From contig NZ_JNVM01000067.1 in NCBI RefSeq assembly GCF_000722545.1, positions 1-47,760 on the forward strand: 47,760 nt of DNA. Reading direction: 5' to 3'. Source of the stretch: Paenibacillus tyrphae. Its GTDB lineage: Bacteria; Bacillota; Bacilli; Paenibacillales; NBRC-103111. Position numbers and translations under genes: made by a program. Below are positions 9,778 through 18,771 of this stretch, one piece after another. Numbering within the stretch: the first letter of the stretch is position 1; each line of letters begins with the position of its first letter. Below the pieces are notes generated by a model, which ran no database searches, was not told the DNA's origin, and saw only the letters and a list, made by a program, of their open reading frames with translations.

Positions 9778-10956
9778 ATGCGAGACATGCTGCAATCCGC
9801 CGTCCTGTCCATCACCTTGATCTCTGGCGCGCTTGCAACCGCTGCAGCCGCTCCTTTTGCCATAGGTTCCGAACTGATGGCAACCGGCATGGGACAAGTC
9901 ATAAGCCAAGCTTCCACCGCATCCGGCCCGCTCCTGAGCGGCGAAGCCGTGTCGCCGGCTCCGCCGACGGCCCTCTCCGGCTCTGCTCCGCAAACGAAGC
10001 CGCCGCAAGACACGGCCGCCGGGAGCGGTCTGCCCCAAACCGACGGAAATCCGGTGCTGACCTTTCCCGTCATCAGCGACATCCACGTTCAATCGTGGGA
10101 GGATGCGTCGCACAAGAAGCTGGTTCGCGTATTGAACGACCTGAACGAAATCAATCCGTCGGCCGACACGCTCGTGATCAACGGGGATTTAACCGAAGGC
10201 ATGCCCGAGGACTACGCCAAGCTGAAGGAGCTCATGCAAAGCGCGCCGCATCCGGAGAGCGTCTTGTACAATATCGGCAACCACGAGTTTTACAAAGCCT
10301 GGTACAGCAGCCGTACCCATTGGAACCCGAACGGCTTTCCGAACGGAGAAACGGAGCAGGCATCGATTTCCCGCTTTCTCGCGTTCTCCGGAGAGAACAA
10401 GGTCTACTACGAGAAAAGCATCAAGGGCTACCACTTTATCTTCCTTGGCTCGGAGCAGTACCGGCAATCCGATCAGGCTAATGCGGAGGACGCTTATTTG
10501 TCGCCCGAGCAGCTGGAATGGCTGAAGCAGACGCTGAAAAAAGACGCCGGCGCGAACAAGCCGGTCTTCGTCTTCCTGCACCAGCCGCTGCCTGCCACGG
10601 TTGCGGGAACGCATTTTTGCTGCACGAACAGCCGGGCCGTCATTCAGCACCAGGAGCTGAAGGCGATCTTGTCGCAGTATCCGCAGGTCATCTATTTCAG
10701 CAGTCATTCGCACTGGGAGCTGAATCAGCCGGATACGCTGGTACGGGACGGCTTCACGATGGTCAACACCGCCTCGGTATCCGAAACGTGGACGAGTGAC
10801 GGCAAAGGCGCGGAAAAGCTGAAGGGCAAGCAAGAAAGCGAAGGGCTGTACGTCGAGGTGTATCCGGACCGGGTTCGGATCAAGGGCAGGGATTTTTACC
10901 GGAAGCAGTGGATTCCGGAAGCGCAGTTTACCGTGCCGGCAGGTCAGAAGAAGTAA
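9778..10956 (+). CDS. Secreted metallophosphoesterase
   Basis: 392 residues from the ATG at 9778, which has AAAAGGAG seven to eight bases upstream and opens a signal-peptide-like segment (hydrophobic stretch about residues 7-26, Ala-rich end). A low-complexity Pro/Ser/Ala linker follows to about residue 90. The calcineurin-like phosphoesterase domain shows its metal motifs in order: VISDIHVQS, VINGDLTEG, NIGNHEFY, and near the end SSHSHWELN. Such enzymes hydrolyse phosphodiesters or monoesters outside the cell; the substrate is not evident. It stands alone between two regulatory regions and ends at a strong terminator shared with the convergent gtrA-like gene. Confidence 0.88.
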   Translation: MRDMLQSAVLSITLISGALATAAAAPFAIGSELMATGMGQVISQASTASGPLLSGEAVSPAPPTALSGSAPQTKPPQDTAAGSGLPQTDGNPVLTFPVISDIHVQSWEDASHKKLVRVLNDLNEINPSADTLVINGDLTEGMPEDYAKLKELMQSAPHPESVLYNIGNHEFYKAWYSSRTHWNPNGFPNGETEQASISRFLAFSGENKVYYEKSIKGYHFIFLGSEQYRQSDQANAEDAYLSPEQLEWLKQTLKKDAGANKPVFVFLHQPLPATVAGTHFCCTNSRAVIQHQELKAILSQYPQVIYFSSHSHWELNQPDTLVRDGFTMVNTASVSETWTSDGKGAEKLKGKQESEGLYVEVYPDRVRIKGRDFYRKQWIPEAQFTVPAGQKK

Positions 10957-10983
10957 ACGGCAGCCGGCAGGCTATATTTTTTA

Positions 10984-11040
10984 AGGTCCGGTGAATAAGA
11001 ACAGCCCGCTCGGCGGCTTCTTATTCACCGGACTTTTTTT
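10984..11040. terminator. Convergent terminator
   Basis: A 15-base stem (GTCCGGTGAATAAGA and its complement) with a run of seven T on the plus strand. It overlaps the last codons of the convergent gtrA-like gene (stop codon at 11021-11023). Confidence 0.85.
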
Positions 11041-11410
11041 CACGAAACGTCCAGTAATAATTAAACAAAAAGTTCGAAAGCGGCACGGCAACGACAACGA
11101 GACATTGGCCGACGGCATAGTGCCAGTGCAGCCGATCCACGGCCAAATACATGAGGCCGGTGTTGAGCAGCAGGCCGGTGACGGATACGACCGTATATTT
11201 GGCAAGCGGCTTCCAGCCCGATGCGGAAGCCTGAAACGTCCAGCGCCGGTTCAGCGCGTACGATACCAGCAGCACGAGCACGAACCCGAGCGCCGAGGCC
11301 GGCACCGGATGCAGCTTCGCCGCTTCGACGAGCACGAACAGCGCAGCAAAATGAAGCGCCGTTCCGAGCAGCCCGACGATGCCGTACCGAAAGAGCAGCC
11401 GCAGCGTCAT
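11021..11410 (-). CDS. GtrA-family membrane protein (polyprenyl-linked sugar flippase candidate)
   Basis: 129 residues with four predicted membrane helices. It opens with LLFRYGIVGLLGTALHFAAL and contains SYALNRRWTFQ and ends with the family hallmark LSNFLFNYYWTFR. GtrA proteins are thought to flip undecaprenyl-phosphate-linked sugars across the membrane. The ATG at 11410 overlaps the stop of the upstream glycosyltransferase as ATGA. Together with the two preceding genes it makes a complete three-component glycosylation set (GtrB-like transferase, flippase, GT-C transferase). Confidence 0.9.
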   Translation of the reverse strand: MTLRLLFRYGIVGLLGTALHFAALFVLVEAAKLHPVPASALGFVLVLLVSYALNRRWTFQASASGWKPLAKYTVVSVTGLLLNTGLMYLAVDRLHWHYAVGQCLVVVAVPLSNFLFNYYWTFREKKSGE

Positions 11411-12390
11411 GACACCTCGCCCATCCGTCTTTCTTCGCCGGCCGTTGCGGACGCTTCGCTGAAGATGCGCTGGCTGACCAAGTACCGCGGCCTTCCCTTC
11501 ACTTCGTTGTAAATCGAGGCGATGTACTCGCCGATGATACCGAGCGAAATCATAATGACGCTGCCGATGACGAGCAGCAGCAGGATGACCGTCGTAAAGC
11601 CGGTCACCGCATTGCCGACGATTTTCTGATACAGCGTCTGGACCCCGAGCACGGCGGCGCCGATCAGGAACACGATTCCGAACAGACTGACAAACCGCAG
11701 CGGAATGGAAGAAAATGCAACCACGGCGTTCACCGCCAGCTTCATGAGGCCGAGAAAGCTCCATTGGCTGTGACCGTCCGCCCGCTCCGGCACCTCGAAC
11801 GAAATCTGCGCCCGGTTGAAGCCGAGCCAGGCCGTCATCCCGCGGAAAAACGTGTTCCGCTCCGGCATTTCCCGCCATGCCTGCACGACCTTCCGGTCCA
11901 GCAGCTTGAAATCCGACGCGCCGCGCAGATCGAAGCCGGACAGCCGGTTGAGGATGCTGTAGAACAGTGCGGAGCCGACCGCCTTATCCAGCGACTCCTT
12001 GCCACGGTCCTGCTTGACGCATTCCACGATTTCCTTGCCTTCCTCGCGCCATAGCCGGACCATCTCGGGCAGCAGCGCCGGCGGATGCTGCAGGTCGGAG
12101 TCCATAATAATAACTGCCCGTCCCAACGCATGCTCCAGCCCGGCGCAAAGCGCCAGCTCCTTGCCGAAATTGCGGCTCAGCCGTAGCGCGGTAAGCCGGG
12201 GCGAACGCTGCCCGGACAAAATCAGCTGCTCCCATGTGCCGTCCCGCGAACCGTCGTCGATGACGATAATCTCGTAAGATGCCGTCAGGAGCTTCAGTTC
12301 CTCTTCAATATGCTGCAGCGAGCGGTAAATATGAATTTCCTCGTTATAAACCGGTATAATGACGGTAATCTCGGGCTCCGCGCGTTCCAC
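11407..12390 (-). CDS. GT2 polyprenyl-phosphate glycosyltransferase (GtrB/DPM1-like)
   Basis: About 327 residues. The GT-A domain opens EITVIIPVYNEEIHIYRSL and holds IIVIDDGSRDGTWEQL and IIMDSDLQHPP with the DxD-like metal site; the acceptor-helix region contains ASDFKLLDRKVV. Two C-terminal membrane helices follow, as in GtrB and bacterial DPM1 homologues, which transfer a sugar from a nucleotide donor onto undecaprenyl phosphate. I chose the GTG at 12390 because GGAGG lies nine bases upstream and it begins after the upstream stop; an ATG at 12438 in the same frame would overlap the preceding gene by 28 bases. The sugar is not readable from sequence. Confidence 0.88.
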   Translation of the reverse strand: MERAEPEITVIIPVYNEEIHIYRSLQHIEEELKLLTASYEIIVIDDGSRDGTWEQLILSGQRSPRLTALRLSRNFGKELALCAGLEHALGRAVIIMDSDLQHPPALLPEMVRLWREEGKEIVECVKQDRGKESLDKAVGSALFYSILNRLSGFDLRGASDFKLLDRKVVQAWREMPERNTFFRGMTAWLGFNRAQISFEVPERADGHSQWSFLGLMKLAVNAVVAFSSIPLRFVSLFGIVFLIGAAVLGVQTLYQKIVGNAVTGFTTVILLLLVIGSVIMISLGIIGEYIASIYNEVKGRPRYLVSQRIFSEASATAGEERRMGEVS

Positions 12391-12410
12391 GTTTCCCCGC
12401 CTCCCTCTTG

Positions 12411-13997
12411 CTAACGAATGACCTTGTACAATCTCCATTTGCCGCCAAATTCCTTATACAGCTCCGTCCATTCCGTGCCCTTCTCGTAGAAATCTTTGTA
12501 CGTCCGCTCCTCGGCACTTAGCGCCGAACTCTTGTCCGGCTTCGCCGTAAGAATAAAATCGACGCCCCGGCCGACCGGATCTTTCAGCGAAGGAGTAAAT
12601 TCGAAATCGCTGGTGATCAAAAATTTGTCTGGATGCCTGCTATTCAGAATGACCGAGTAAGCGGAATACGAATCCATCAAAATGTTGCTGCCGCTCAGCT
12701 CCGTATCCAAATAATGGGCAATCTGCTTCTCCACCTGCTGGGAAGCCGCATACTGCGACGCATGCAAAAACTTGTTCTCGTCCGGGGCAATCTGCGGATT
12801 CATCCAGGCGTACCCCAGCACGACGCAGGCTCCGAGCATCCCGGCCAGCACGATCCCGTAATTGACGAAGGACCGTTTCACCCGGGCAAGCTCGTACGGC
12901 AGCCAAGCCACGGTGATCGGAAACACGTACATGAAGTAACGGAACCAGCCGTAAGACGTTCCTTTCATGAGCATGAGGAACTGCAGCGCGACGATCGAGA
13001 CGAACAGCAACAGCAGCACAAGCAGGTCCCATAGGAACCAGCGCCGGTTCCAGAGCCGCAGCAGCACGACAGCCGCCAGCGGAAGCGAATAATAGGCCGT
13101 TTTCTTGGCCACGAACAGCAGACCGAGCAGCGGATTGCCCATTATGTCCACAAAGGTCTGCTCGGTCGCCAGCCCTTGCGCCTGAGCCACGTTCGAGTAC
13201 TCGGAACGCAGGAAATAAAGCGCATCTCCCATGATGCTGTAGTTGAACCAAAGCCACAGCAGCCCGGAAAAGACGACCGGCGCCATGACCATCGACCACG
13301 TCCCCTCGATATGGAACAGCTTGTGCAGCATTCCGTACTGCCGCTTCGGCGAGTCGACCCGAGGGTCCGTTGGCGGAATCCACAGAACGATCAGGATGAT
13401 CGCCAGAGCGACCGCCGCTCCCAGGGGCACCGCTTCGTACCGGGTCCAAAAAGCAAGCGCCAGCGCAAAGCTCACTTTGATCAGACTGCCGACGCGACGC
13501 CCGTAAATCCAGTGTGTCAGATGAACGACCGCATACATGATGAAAAAAATAAACGGCGCATCGCTAAGTCCGTTCGCGCCGAACAAGAACATGAACGGGT
13601 TGCAGCTGAAGCTGAGGCTCAGCAGCACGGCGAAGGTGCGCGACAGCCCGAAATCGACCGCCGCCCGCGCCAGCAGCACCGCCGTCATCCCGGCGAACAC
13701 GCTGCTCATGAGCACGCCGGCCAGCGCCGATGAAGCGAGCTCCGGCAGCCAATGGTACGGCAGCAGAAACAGCAGCTCGACGAGGCTGGGCAGCGGATTC
13801 CACACGAAGCCGATGGCGGCAAGGTGCGGGTCCCGGCTGTAGAGCACGTAGAAGGCGTTAGCCACCCGGCTCATCGCGTCCGAATGCACGTAGCCGATGA
13901 CGTGGCTGACATAGTAGCCGGCGGCGAATTCCAGCGAGAAAACAAACAAAAACAAGACCCAATAGACGCTTTTCGGCAAGCGGACCTCCATCGTCAT
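12411..13997 (-). CDS. GT-C-fold membrane glycosyltransferase (GT39/ArnT-like)
   Basis: About 528 residues with some ten to twelve hydrophobic helices and a soluble C-terminal domain of about 120 residues. The first outer loop contains GYVHSDAMSRVANAFYVLYS, an acidic site expected of GT-C transferases, which use lipid-linked sugars on the outer face of the membrane. GGGAGG lies eight bases before the ATG at 13997; the frame runs further upstream, but only over the neighbour. It sits two bases after the MshEN-GT2 stop and just before the GtrB/GtrA pair, so it is probably the acceptor-specific transferase of that set. The acceptor (wall polymer, exopolysaccharide or protein) is unknown. Confidence 0.8.
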   Translation of the reverse strand: MTMEVRLPKSVYWVLFLFVFSLEFAAGYYVSHVIGYVHSDAMSRVANAFYVLYSRDPHLAAIGFVWNPLPSLVELLFLLPYHWLPELASSALAGVLMSSVFAGMTAVLLARAAVDFGLSRTFAVLLSLSFSCNPFMFLFGANGLSDAPFIFFIMYAVVHLTHWIYGRRVGSLIKVSFALALAFWTRYEAVPLGAAVALAIILIVLWIPPTDPRVDSPKRQYGMLHKLFHIEGTWSMVMAPVVFSGLLWLWFNYSIMGDALYFLRSEYSNVAQAQGLATEQTFVDIMGNPLLGLLFVAKKTAYYSLPLAAVVLLRLWNRRWFLWDLLVLLLLFVSIVALQFLMLMKGTSYGWFRYFMYVFPITVAWLPYELARVKRSFVNYGIVLAGMLGACVVLGYAWMNPQIAPDENKFLHASQYAASQQVEKQIAHYLDTELSGSNILMDSYSAYSVILNSRHPDKFLITSDFEFTPSLKDPVGRGVDFILTAKPDKSSALSAEERTYKDFYEKGTEWTELYKEFGGKWRLYKVIR

Positions 13998-13999
13998 CG

Positions 14000-16366
14000 T
14001 CAGCCACCTCCCTGCGACACGCCGCCGCCCGGGGCAGCCGGATGATTTTGCTTCGCGAGACCGTGCGTCGTTTTTTCCCAATAAAACGGCTTCGTGATCA
14101 GCTGCCAAGCCGCTTTTACGGCCGCAATGCTCATCAGCACCCAATAGATCGGCGTCAGCAGCGCGTACTTAACGAGCCCGTAGGAGAAGGTGCGGTCTCC
14201 GCGCTTCTCAAGATCGTGAATAACCCAGTACACTCCCGCAACGTTACTGAAGACGAACAGGAAATTGCCGATCAAAAACTCCGCCGCCGCCAAATAATAA
14301 ATCAGGCCGGGGAAAAACTGCGGAATCCATGCCAATTTCCAGCCATACCACAGCACCAGCATAATCCAGTAAAACGGATTAAGCAGCGGCAGCATCGGAG
14401 TGGCAAGCACCATCACCTGAAAGCCAAAAAATCCTTTCGGACCGAGCTCGCGCCACAGCCGCACCGGGTTGCGCATATGGACAAGCCATGTCTGCATATA
14501 GCCCTTGATCCAGCGGGAACGCTGCCGTATCCAATTGCCGACGCGACTATTGGCTTCCTCCCACGTTCGGGAATCAACAATCGCTGTGCTGTAGCCCGAT
14601 TTGTAGAGCCGGATGCCGAGGTCCGCGTCCTCCGTCACGTTGTAAGGGTCCCAGGCATTGATCTCTTTGAGCACCGACATTTTAAAATGGTTCGACGTCC
14701 CGCCAAGCGGAATCGGAATATTGAGCTGCATAACACCGGGTAGCAGCAGCTCGAACCACATGCTGTATTCGTGCGTAAACCAGCGGGTTAGCAGGTTCTG
14801 ATCGCTGTTGAAATAATTGAGCTTGGCCTGAATGCATGCCGTATTTTCCGGGCTTCTCATGAAGGCGGCGTGCACCTTTTTGAGCTGGTCCGGATCGGGC
14901 CGGTCCTCGGCATCGTAGATGACGACATACTCGCCACGCGCGCGGATCAACCCGTAGTTGCATGCCTTAGGCTTCGTCTTCGGCAAGCTGTGCGGCACGA
15001 CGATCGTCGTGTAATACGGCGGCAGCTTCATGCCTTGCAAAATCTCCTGCGCCTCGATATCGTCCTGCTCGATCAGGAGCCGCACATCCAGCTTCGCCTT
15101 CGGGTAATCGAGCTGCTCGATATTATGCAGCAGGTGCGGGATGACCTCGCTCTCCTTGTACATCGGAACGAGAATCGTATAGACAGGCAGCGTCCGCTCG
15201 TCGATGGCGTCGATCTCTTCCTGCTTGAAGCGGATTTGCGCGAAATCGCGGGTTCCGTACATAATGATCATGAATTTGAACAGCGTCATCGCAAAATAAA
15301 ACAGCTGCACGGCTACGTTGATGACGATCAGCGTATGCAGCCAATCGAGCCCCAAGCTGAGCAGGACAAGGAACGCACAGATGCCGATGACCGTCAGCTG
15401 CGGCTTCGTAAAGGTGATGTGCGCGGAATTTTGCGGCTGCTCGTCCGCCAGCTTTTGGGTACTCTCGCGCAGCAGCTCGGACTGGTACGCTTCCTTCCAG
15501 AAATATTCCATTTCCTCCCGCGTCGCCAGCACCTGCTGCACCGGCATTCCCAGCATGTTCTCAATCGCAACGACCGCTTCGTCCGTCAGCGGATGGCCGA
15601 CGGCTACCAGATAGCGGTTCGCGTCTTGATGAATGACGACGGCATCGTACTGCCGGGCCATCGCTTCCGGCAGCTTGTTCACTTCCTCGAACATATATTC
15701 CGAGCCGATTCGTCCAAGGTTGTATTGCGTGGCGATATGACGGTACAGCTTCTCCGGCTCAATGAAGCGCATCGACATCAAAATGTCGCCGAGCAGCCCG
15801 CCGCTCTTGCGTTGAAACTCAAGCGCCCTGTCCAGCTGATCCTTGGAAATGGCGCCGGTTTCGACCAGCATGTCGCCAAGACGCCCCTTGCTTCCTTGCT
15901 GATGCAGAATAGGCGCAATGCGCTCCCGCGGGGTAAAGCCGAGCTCCACCAGAATATCCCCAAGGCGTCCGCCGAATTTCTGCTGCTGCTCCATCGCCGT
16001 TTCGAGCTGCTCGGGGGTTACCACCCCCTCGGCCACCAACCGGTCGCCAAGACGCAGCCTGGGCTTGTCCACGGGCTCATCGTCCAGTTTCGGCTCGAAG
16101 CCAGGCCGTTCCATTAGCTCCATCTTCACCGCGAGAAGCTGCTGTACCGTACGATCCTTGCTTTCGTTCTGCGCCTTGAGCTGCTGTGCCCGTGCTTGCA
16201 GCTCGCCAATCCGCTCCTGCCGCCGGCTGCGCTCCCGGTTCAGCTGTTCTTCCTTCTCCCGGACCTGTGCTTCCAGCTCGTCGATGAACCGGTCGGTCGC
16301 GCTCTTGCGGAGCCCAAGCAGCGTGCGCCCGAACGGCTTTCTCTTTAACTGTTTGTTTGAATCCAT
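14000..16366 (-). CDS. Cellulose-synthase-like GT2 with N-terminal coiled coil and tandem MshEN (c-di-GMP-binding type) repeats
   Basis: 788 residues. About 25-85 is a charged coiled coil. About 102-215 holds four evenly spaced half-repeats, RLGDRLVAEG (105), RLGDILVELG (134), RLGDMLVETG (162) and LLGDILMSMR (191), every 28-29 residues, each with downstream Leu and Gln: the pattern of the MshEN/GSPII_E_N domain, several of which bind c-di-GMP. The second half-repeat of the second pair has lost its Arg. About 215-295 is the rest of a T2SSE-N-like domain. Two helices (about 323-370) lead to a processive GT2 domain with VYTILVPMYKESEVI, VIYDAEDRPDP, VTEDADLGIRLY and the QRSRWIKGYMQTW motif, then C-terminal helices. 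It is probably a membrane polysaccharide synthase gated by a nucleotide second messenger (inference). Confidence 0.85.
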   Translation of the reverse strand: MDSNKQLKRKPFGRTLLGLRKSATDRFIDELEAQVREKEEQLNRERSRRQERIGELQARAQQLKAQNESKDRTVQQLLAVKMELMERPGFEPKLDDEPVDKPRLRLGDRLVAEGVVTPEQLETAMEQQQKFGGRLGDILVELGFTPRERIAPILHQQGSKGRLGDMLVETGAISKDQLDRALEFQRKSGGLLGDILMSMRFIEPEKLYRHIATQYNLGRIGSEYMFEEVNKLPEAMARQYDAVVIHQDANRYLVAVGHPLTDEAVVAIENMLGMPVQQVLATREEMEYFWKEAYQSELLRESTQKLADEQPQNSAHITFTKPQLTVIGICAFLVLLSLGLDWLHTLIVINVAVQLFYFAMTLFKFMIIMYGTRDFAQIRFKQEEIDAIDERTLPVYTILVPMYKESEVIPHLLHNIEQLDYPKAKLDVRLLIEQDDIEAQEILQGMKLPPYYTTIVVPHSLPKTKPKACNYGLIRARGEYVVIYDAEDRPDPDQLKKVHAAFMRSPENTACIQAKLNYFNSDQNLLTRWFTHEYSMWFELLLPGVMQLNIPIPLGGTSNHFKMSVLKEINAWDPYNVTEDADLGIRLYKSGYSTAIVDSRTWEEANSRVGNWIRQRSRWIKGYMQTWLVHMRNPVRLWRELGPKGFFGFQVMVLATPMLPLLNPFYWIMLVLWYGWKLAWIPQFFPGLIYYLAAAEFLIGNFLFVFSNVAGVYWVIHDLEKRGDRTFSYGLVKYALLTPIYWVLMSIAAVKAAWQLITKPFYWEKTTHGLAKQNHPAAPGGGVSQGGG

Positions 16367-16575
16367 TGCCTAAGACCCGCTTCCATACGCTCCAATTCGG
16401 TCAATCCCTGCTCCAAGGCGGCGATTTCGTCCAATAGCTCCGCTTCCGTCCGTTCATATGCTGCGCTTTCCTCTTGCTGCCGTTCCTCCAAAAGCTTGAG
16501 CTCCGCTTCAAGCGAGGAGACATACCGGTGTACCTGATCGGCGTTATAACCGAACAAAGCCTTGTCTACTCTCAC
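16345..16575 (-). CDS. Small DivIVA-like coiled-coil protein
   Basis: 76 residues starting with GTG, preceded by AAGGGGAG at good distance. Residues 7-19 (LFGYNADQVHRYV) match the DivIVA N-terminal motif FGYxxxQVxxYl, which in DivIVA/GpsB proteins contacts curved membranes or partners; the rest is a Glu/Leu-rich coiled coil. It overlaps the start of the MshEN-GT2 gene by 22 bases, implying coupled translation. It may place or assemble the synthase, since the GT2 itself begins with a coiled coil; this is inference from context. Confidence 0.7.
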   Translation of the reverse strand: MRVDKALFGYNADQVHRYVSSLEAELKLLEERQQEESAAYERTEAELLDEIAALEQGLTELERMEAGLRQWIQTNS

Positions 16576-16587
16576 GAGTTTCTCCCC

Positions 16588-17895
16588 TTATGCATGACAT
16601 TCCGTAATAATCTCGATCAGATCAAGCGGGTCCAGCGCTTTAAGCCTGGCGCTATCTTCCTCCCCGAGCACGACGCTTCTTCCGACGGCTGCCGGCAGCT
16701 CCCGGCCGTTTTGGAACAGACGGCACCTGCCGTGCAGGACGGTCCATGAGACGATACGCCGTACATCGGCAGACGGGGCGGTGACGAGCTCCTCTCCCGC
16801 TTCCAGATGAATGCGGCGCGTCGTTACCGAGGTCCCGTCCGGGAAGGCGGAGCTGTCCACCGTTCGCTCGGAGGACGCCTTCTTGTCGCCGGTCCTCTCC
16901 CGCCCCATGCGATCGAGCGCTTCTTTCAACCGGGAACTGCTTTCCCTATGCGTCACCAAAATGCCTTCGGAGCTTGCCGCGACGACGACATCGGACAAAC
17001 CAAGCACGATCGCCGGCACCTCAAGTTCGTTCACTACGTGAACGTTGTTACATTCCTCTCCGATGTATCCGGGACCGACCAGCGGCCGATTCATTTCCTC
17101 CGTCAGCGCGCACCACGTGCCGAGGTCCTTCCACGGTCCTTCGTATGTAAGCGCCACAATCCGCTCCTCCCGTTCCACGACGGCATAATCGAAGCTTCGG
17201 CTCTCGATCCGATCATACGCCAGCAGCAGCTCCTCATACGCTTCCGGAAGCCCCATGGCATTCAGCCGGTCCAATAAATATCCCGCGCGGAAACAAAACA
17301 CGCCGCAGTTCCAAAGCGCGCCTTGTTCGATATAACGAACGGCATCCGCCTTCGAAGGCTTCTCGTGAAAAGCGCGGATCGTTAACGCAGCATCAGCTCC
17401 GCCGTCCCCCTCCGGGACCATATATCCGTATTTCTGCGACGGAAAATCAGGCCGGACACCCATCAAAGCCAGGTTTGCTCCGGAGCTTATCAACGTCTCG
17501 GGCAGCTGCAGCAGCCTGTCGTAGAACGAATCCTCCGTCCGTCCGTCCACAGGCATAACGATGATCGGCTCATCACGGGATACGCCGCGATGCGAGCACA
17601 GGTAAGCGACCGAAAGCAGGATCGCCGCAAACGTATCGCGCTTCTCCGGCTCCAGCACCAGATCCGCTTCGTATCCGAGCTGCTCCAGAATCGCCTCCCG
17701 TTGGTGGCCCGAAGTGGCAATAACGGCCGATTGGTCAAGCCCCTTGCCTCCCAGCCTTCCCCATACCTGCTGCAGCATCGAGACCGGGCGCCCCGCTTCG
17801 TCATAAAACAACCGTATAAATTGTTTGGAGCGCCGCTCCGTCGACAGCGGCCACAGCCTCGTTCCCGAACCTCCGGACAGCAAAATAATGTTCAT
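16588..17895 (-). CDS. manC: Mannose-1-phosphate guanylyltransferase-like nucleotidyltransferase
   Basis: 435 residues. The N-terminal nucleotidyltransferase has IILLSGGSGTRLWPLSTERRSKQF, the pyrophosphorylase signature, and later YGYMVPEG, FHEKPSKADA and YEGPWKDLGTW, all in the order seen in GDP-mannose pyrophosphorylases. The C-terminal part (RRIVSWTVLHGRCRLFQNG) is a reduced cupin-like barrel; residues typical of the phosphomannose isomerase half of bifunctional ManC/AlgA are not evident, and a separate manA lies at 28.8 kb. It would supply GDP-mannose and is the first gene of the 17.9-11.0 kb glycosylation operon. GGGTGA precedes the ATG. Confidence 0.82.
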   Translation of the reverse strand: MNIILLSGGSGTRLWPLSTERRSKQFIRLFYDEAGRPVSMLQQVWGRLGGKGLDQSAVIATSGHQREAILEQLGYEADLVLEPEKRDTFAAILLSVAYLCSHRGVSRDEPIIVMPVDGRTEDSFYDRLLQLPETLISSGANLALMGVRPDFPSQKYGYMVPEGDGGADAALTIRAFHEKPSKADAVRYIEQGALWNCGVFCFRAGYLLDRLNAMGLPEAYEELLLAYDRIESRSFDYAVVEREERIVALTYEGPWKDLGTWCALTEEMNRPLVGPGYIGEECNNVHVVNELEVPAIVLGLSDVVVAASSEGILVTHRESSSRLKEALDRMGRERTGDKKASSERTVDSSAFPDGTSVTTRRIHLEAGEELVTAPSADVRRIVSWTVLHGRCRLFQNGRELPAAVGRSVVLGEEDSARLKALDPLDLIEIITECHA

Positions 17896-18049
17896 CCGTT
17901 CACCCGTTTTCCGTGCGAAACAATTCGTTTCGTGTTTTATGAATACTAGTATAATAGCATAATCGTTTTAAAATTTTATTTAGCAAATATTAGCGGGAAG
18001 TCAAAATTTGATAAAAATTCGGCCAAGTTGTTAGCCTTGCGTTAATATT

Positions 18050-18103
18050 AAACAAACACCCCTTGCAAGGATACGGTTGTACGCATCGCTGCAAGGGGTG
18101 TAT
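18050..18103 (-). terminator. Terminator after rplT
   Basis: A 12-base stem (ACACCCCTTGCA at 18056-18067, complement at 18090-18101) followed on the minus strand by TTTGTTT, about 30 bases after the rplT stop. It separates the ribosomal operon from the glycosylation operon. Confidence 0.85.
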
Positions 18104-18130
18104 TGGACAGGCCCGGTTGAAAACCGTGCC

Positions 18131-18490
18131 TTATGCATTCACTTTTTGCTTGGCAGTTTCTGCCAAAGAGTTGAACGCATTGATATCGTTAACGGCGAGA
18201 TCCGCCAACATTTTGCGGTTTACTTCTACGCCAGCCAGTTTCAGGCCGTGCATCAGCTTGCTGTAGGACAAGCCGTTTTGACGCGCTGCCGCATTGATCC
18301 GCACGATCCACAGTTTGCGGAAATCGCGTTTTTTCTGACGGCGGTCGCGGTATGCGTAAAACAAGGATTTCATCACTTGCTCTTTTGCCGTTTTAAACAG
18401 TCTATGTTTCGAGCCAAAGTAACCTTTAGCAAGTTTCAATATTTTTTTACGACGACGTGTACGGATAAATCCGCCTTTCACTCTTGCCAT
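18131..18490 (-). CDS. rplT: 50S ribosomal protein L20
   Basis: 119 residues, the standard length. The start ARVKGGFIRTRRRKKILKLA and the LWIVRINAAARQNGLSYSKL segment are diagnostic. L20 binds 23S rRNA early in assembly and, in Bacillus subtilis, represses its own operon by binding the leader. Third gene of infC-rpmI-rplT. Confidence 0.98.
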   Translation of the reverse strand: MARVKGGFIRTRRRKKILKLAKGYFGSKHRLFKTAKEQVMKSLFYAYRDRRQKKRDFRKLWIVRINAAARQNGLSYSKLMHGLKLAGVEVNRKMLADLAVNDINAFNSLAETAKQKVNA

Positions 18491-18542
18491 GACAATCTAC
18501 CTCCAGAAATGTTGTAAGTATGCGAATTCGAGACGAACGGGA

Positions 18543-18743
18543 TTACTTAATGTTAGCGAGCTGCTGCTTCAGGCGTCTTACATCGCCCGGATGCATAACC
18601 GGATTCGTGCCCAGAACGCGTTTTTGACGAGCGGATTTGCCGGACAGCAGGTGGTTTTTATACGCTTTGTAGCGTTTTACTTTGCCGGTACCTGTAATTT
18701 TAAAGCGGTCTTTCAAGCTGCTGTGGGTTTTCATTTTTGGCAT
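18543..18743 (-). CDS. rpmI: 50S ribosomal protein L35
   Basis: 66 residues, standard length, starting PKMKTHSSLKDRFKITGTGK with the typical basic KRYKAYKNHLLSGKSARQKR stretch. AAGGAGG lies just upstream of the ATG. Middle gene of the operon, 52 bases before rplT. Confidence 0.98.
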   Translation of the reverse strand: MPKMKTHSSLKDRFKITGTGKVKRYKAYKNHLLSGKSARQKRVLGTNPVMHPGDVRRLKQQLANIK

Positions 18744-18771
18744 GGGGTGTTCCTCCTTAAAGAATGAGATT

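Noticed and set aside
14870..16117. 415-codon plus-strand frame opposite the MshEN-GT2
   Set aside because: Shadow frame; His/Arg/Leu-rich translation with no structure.
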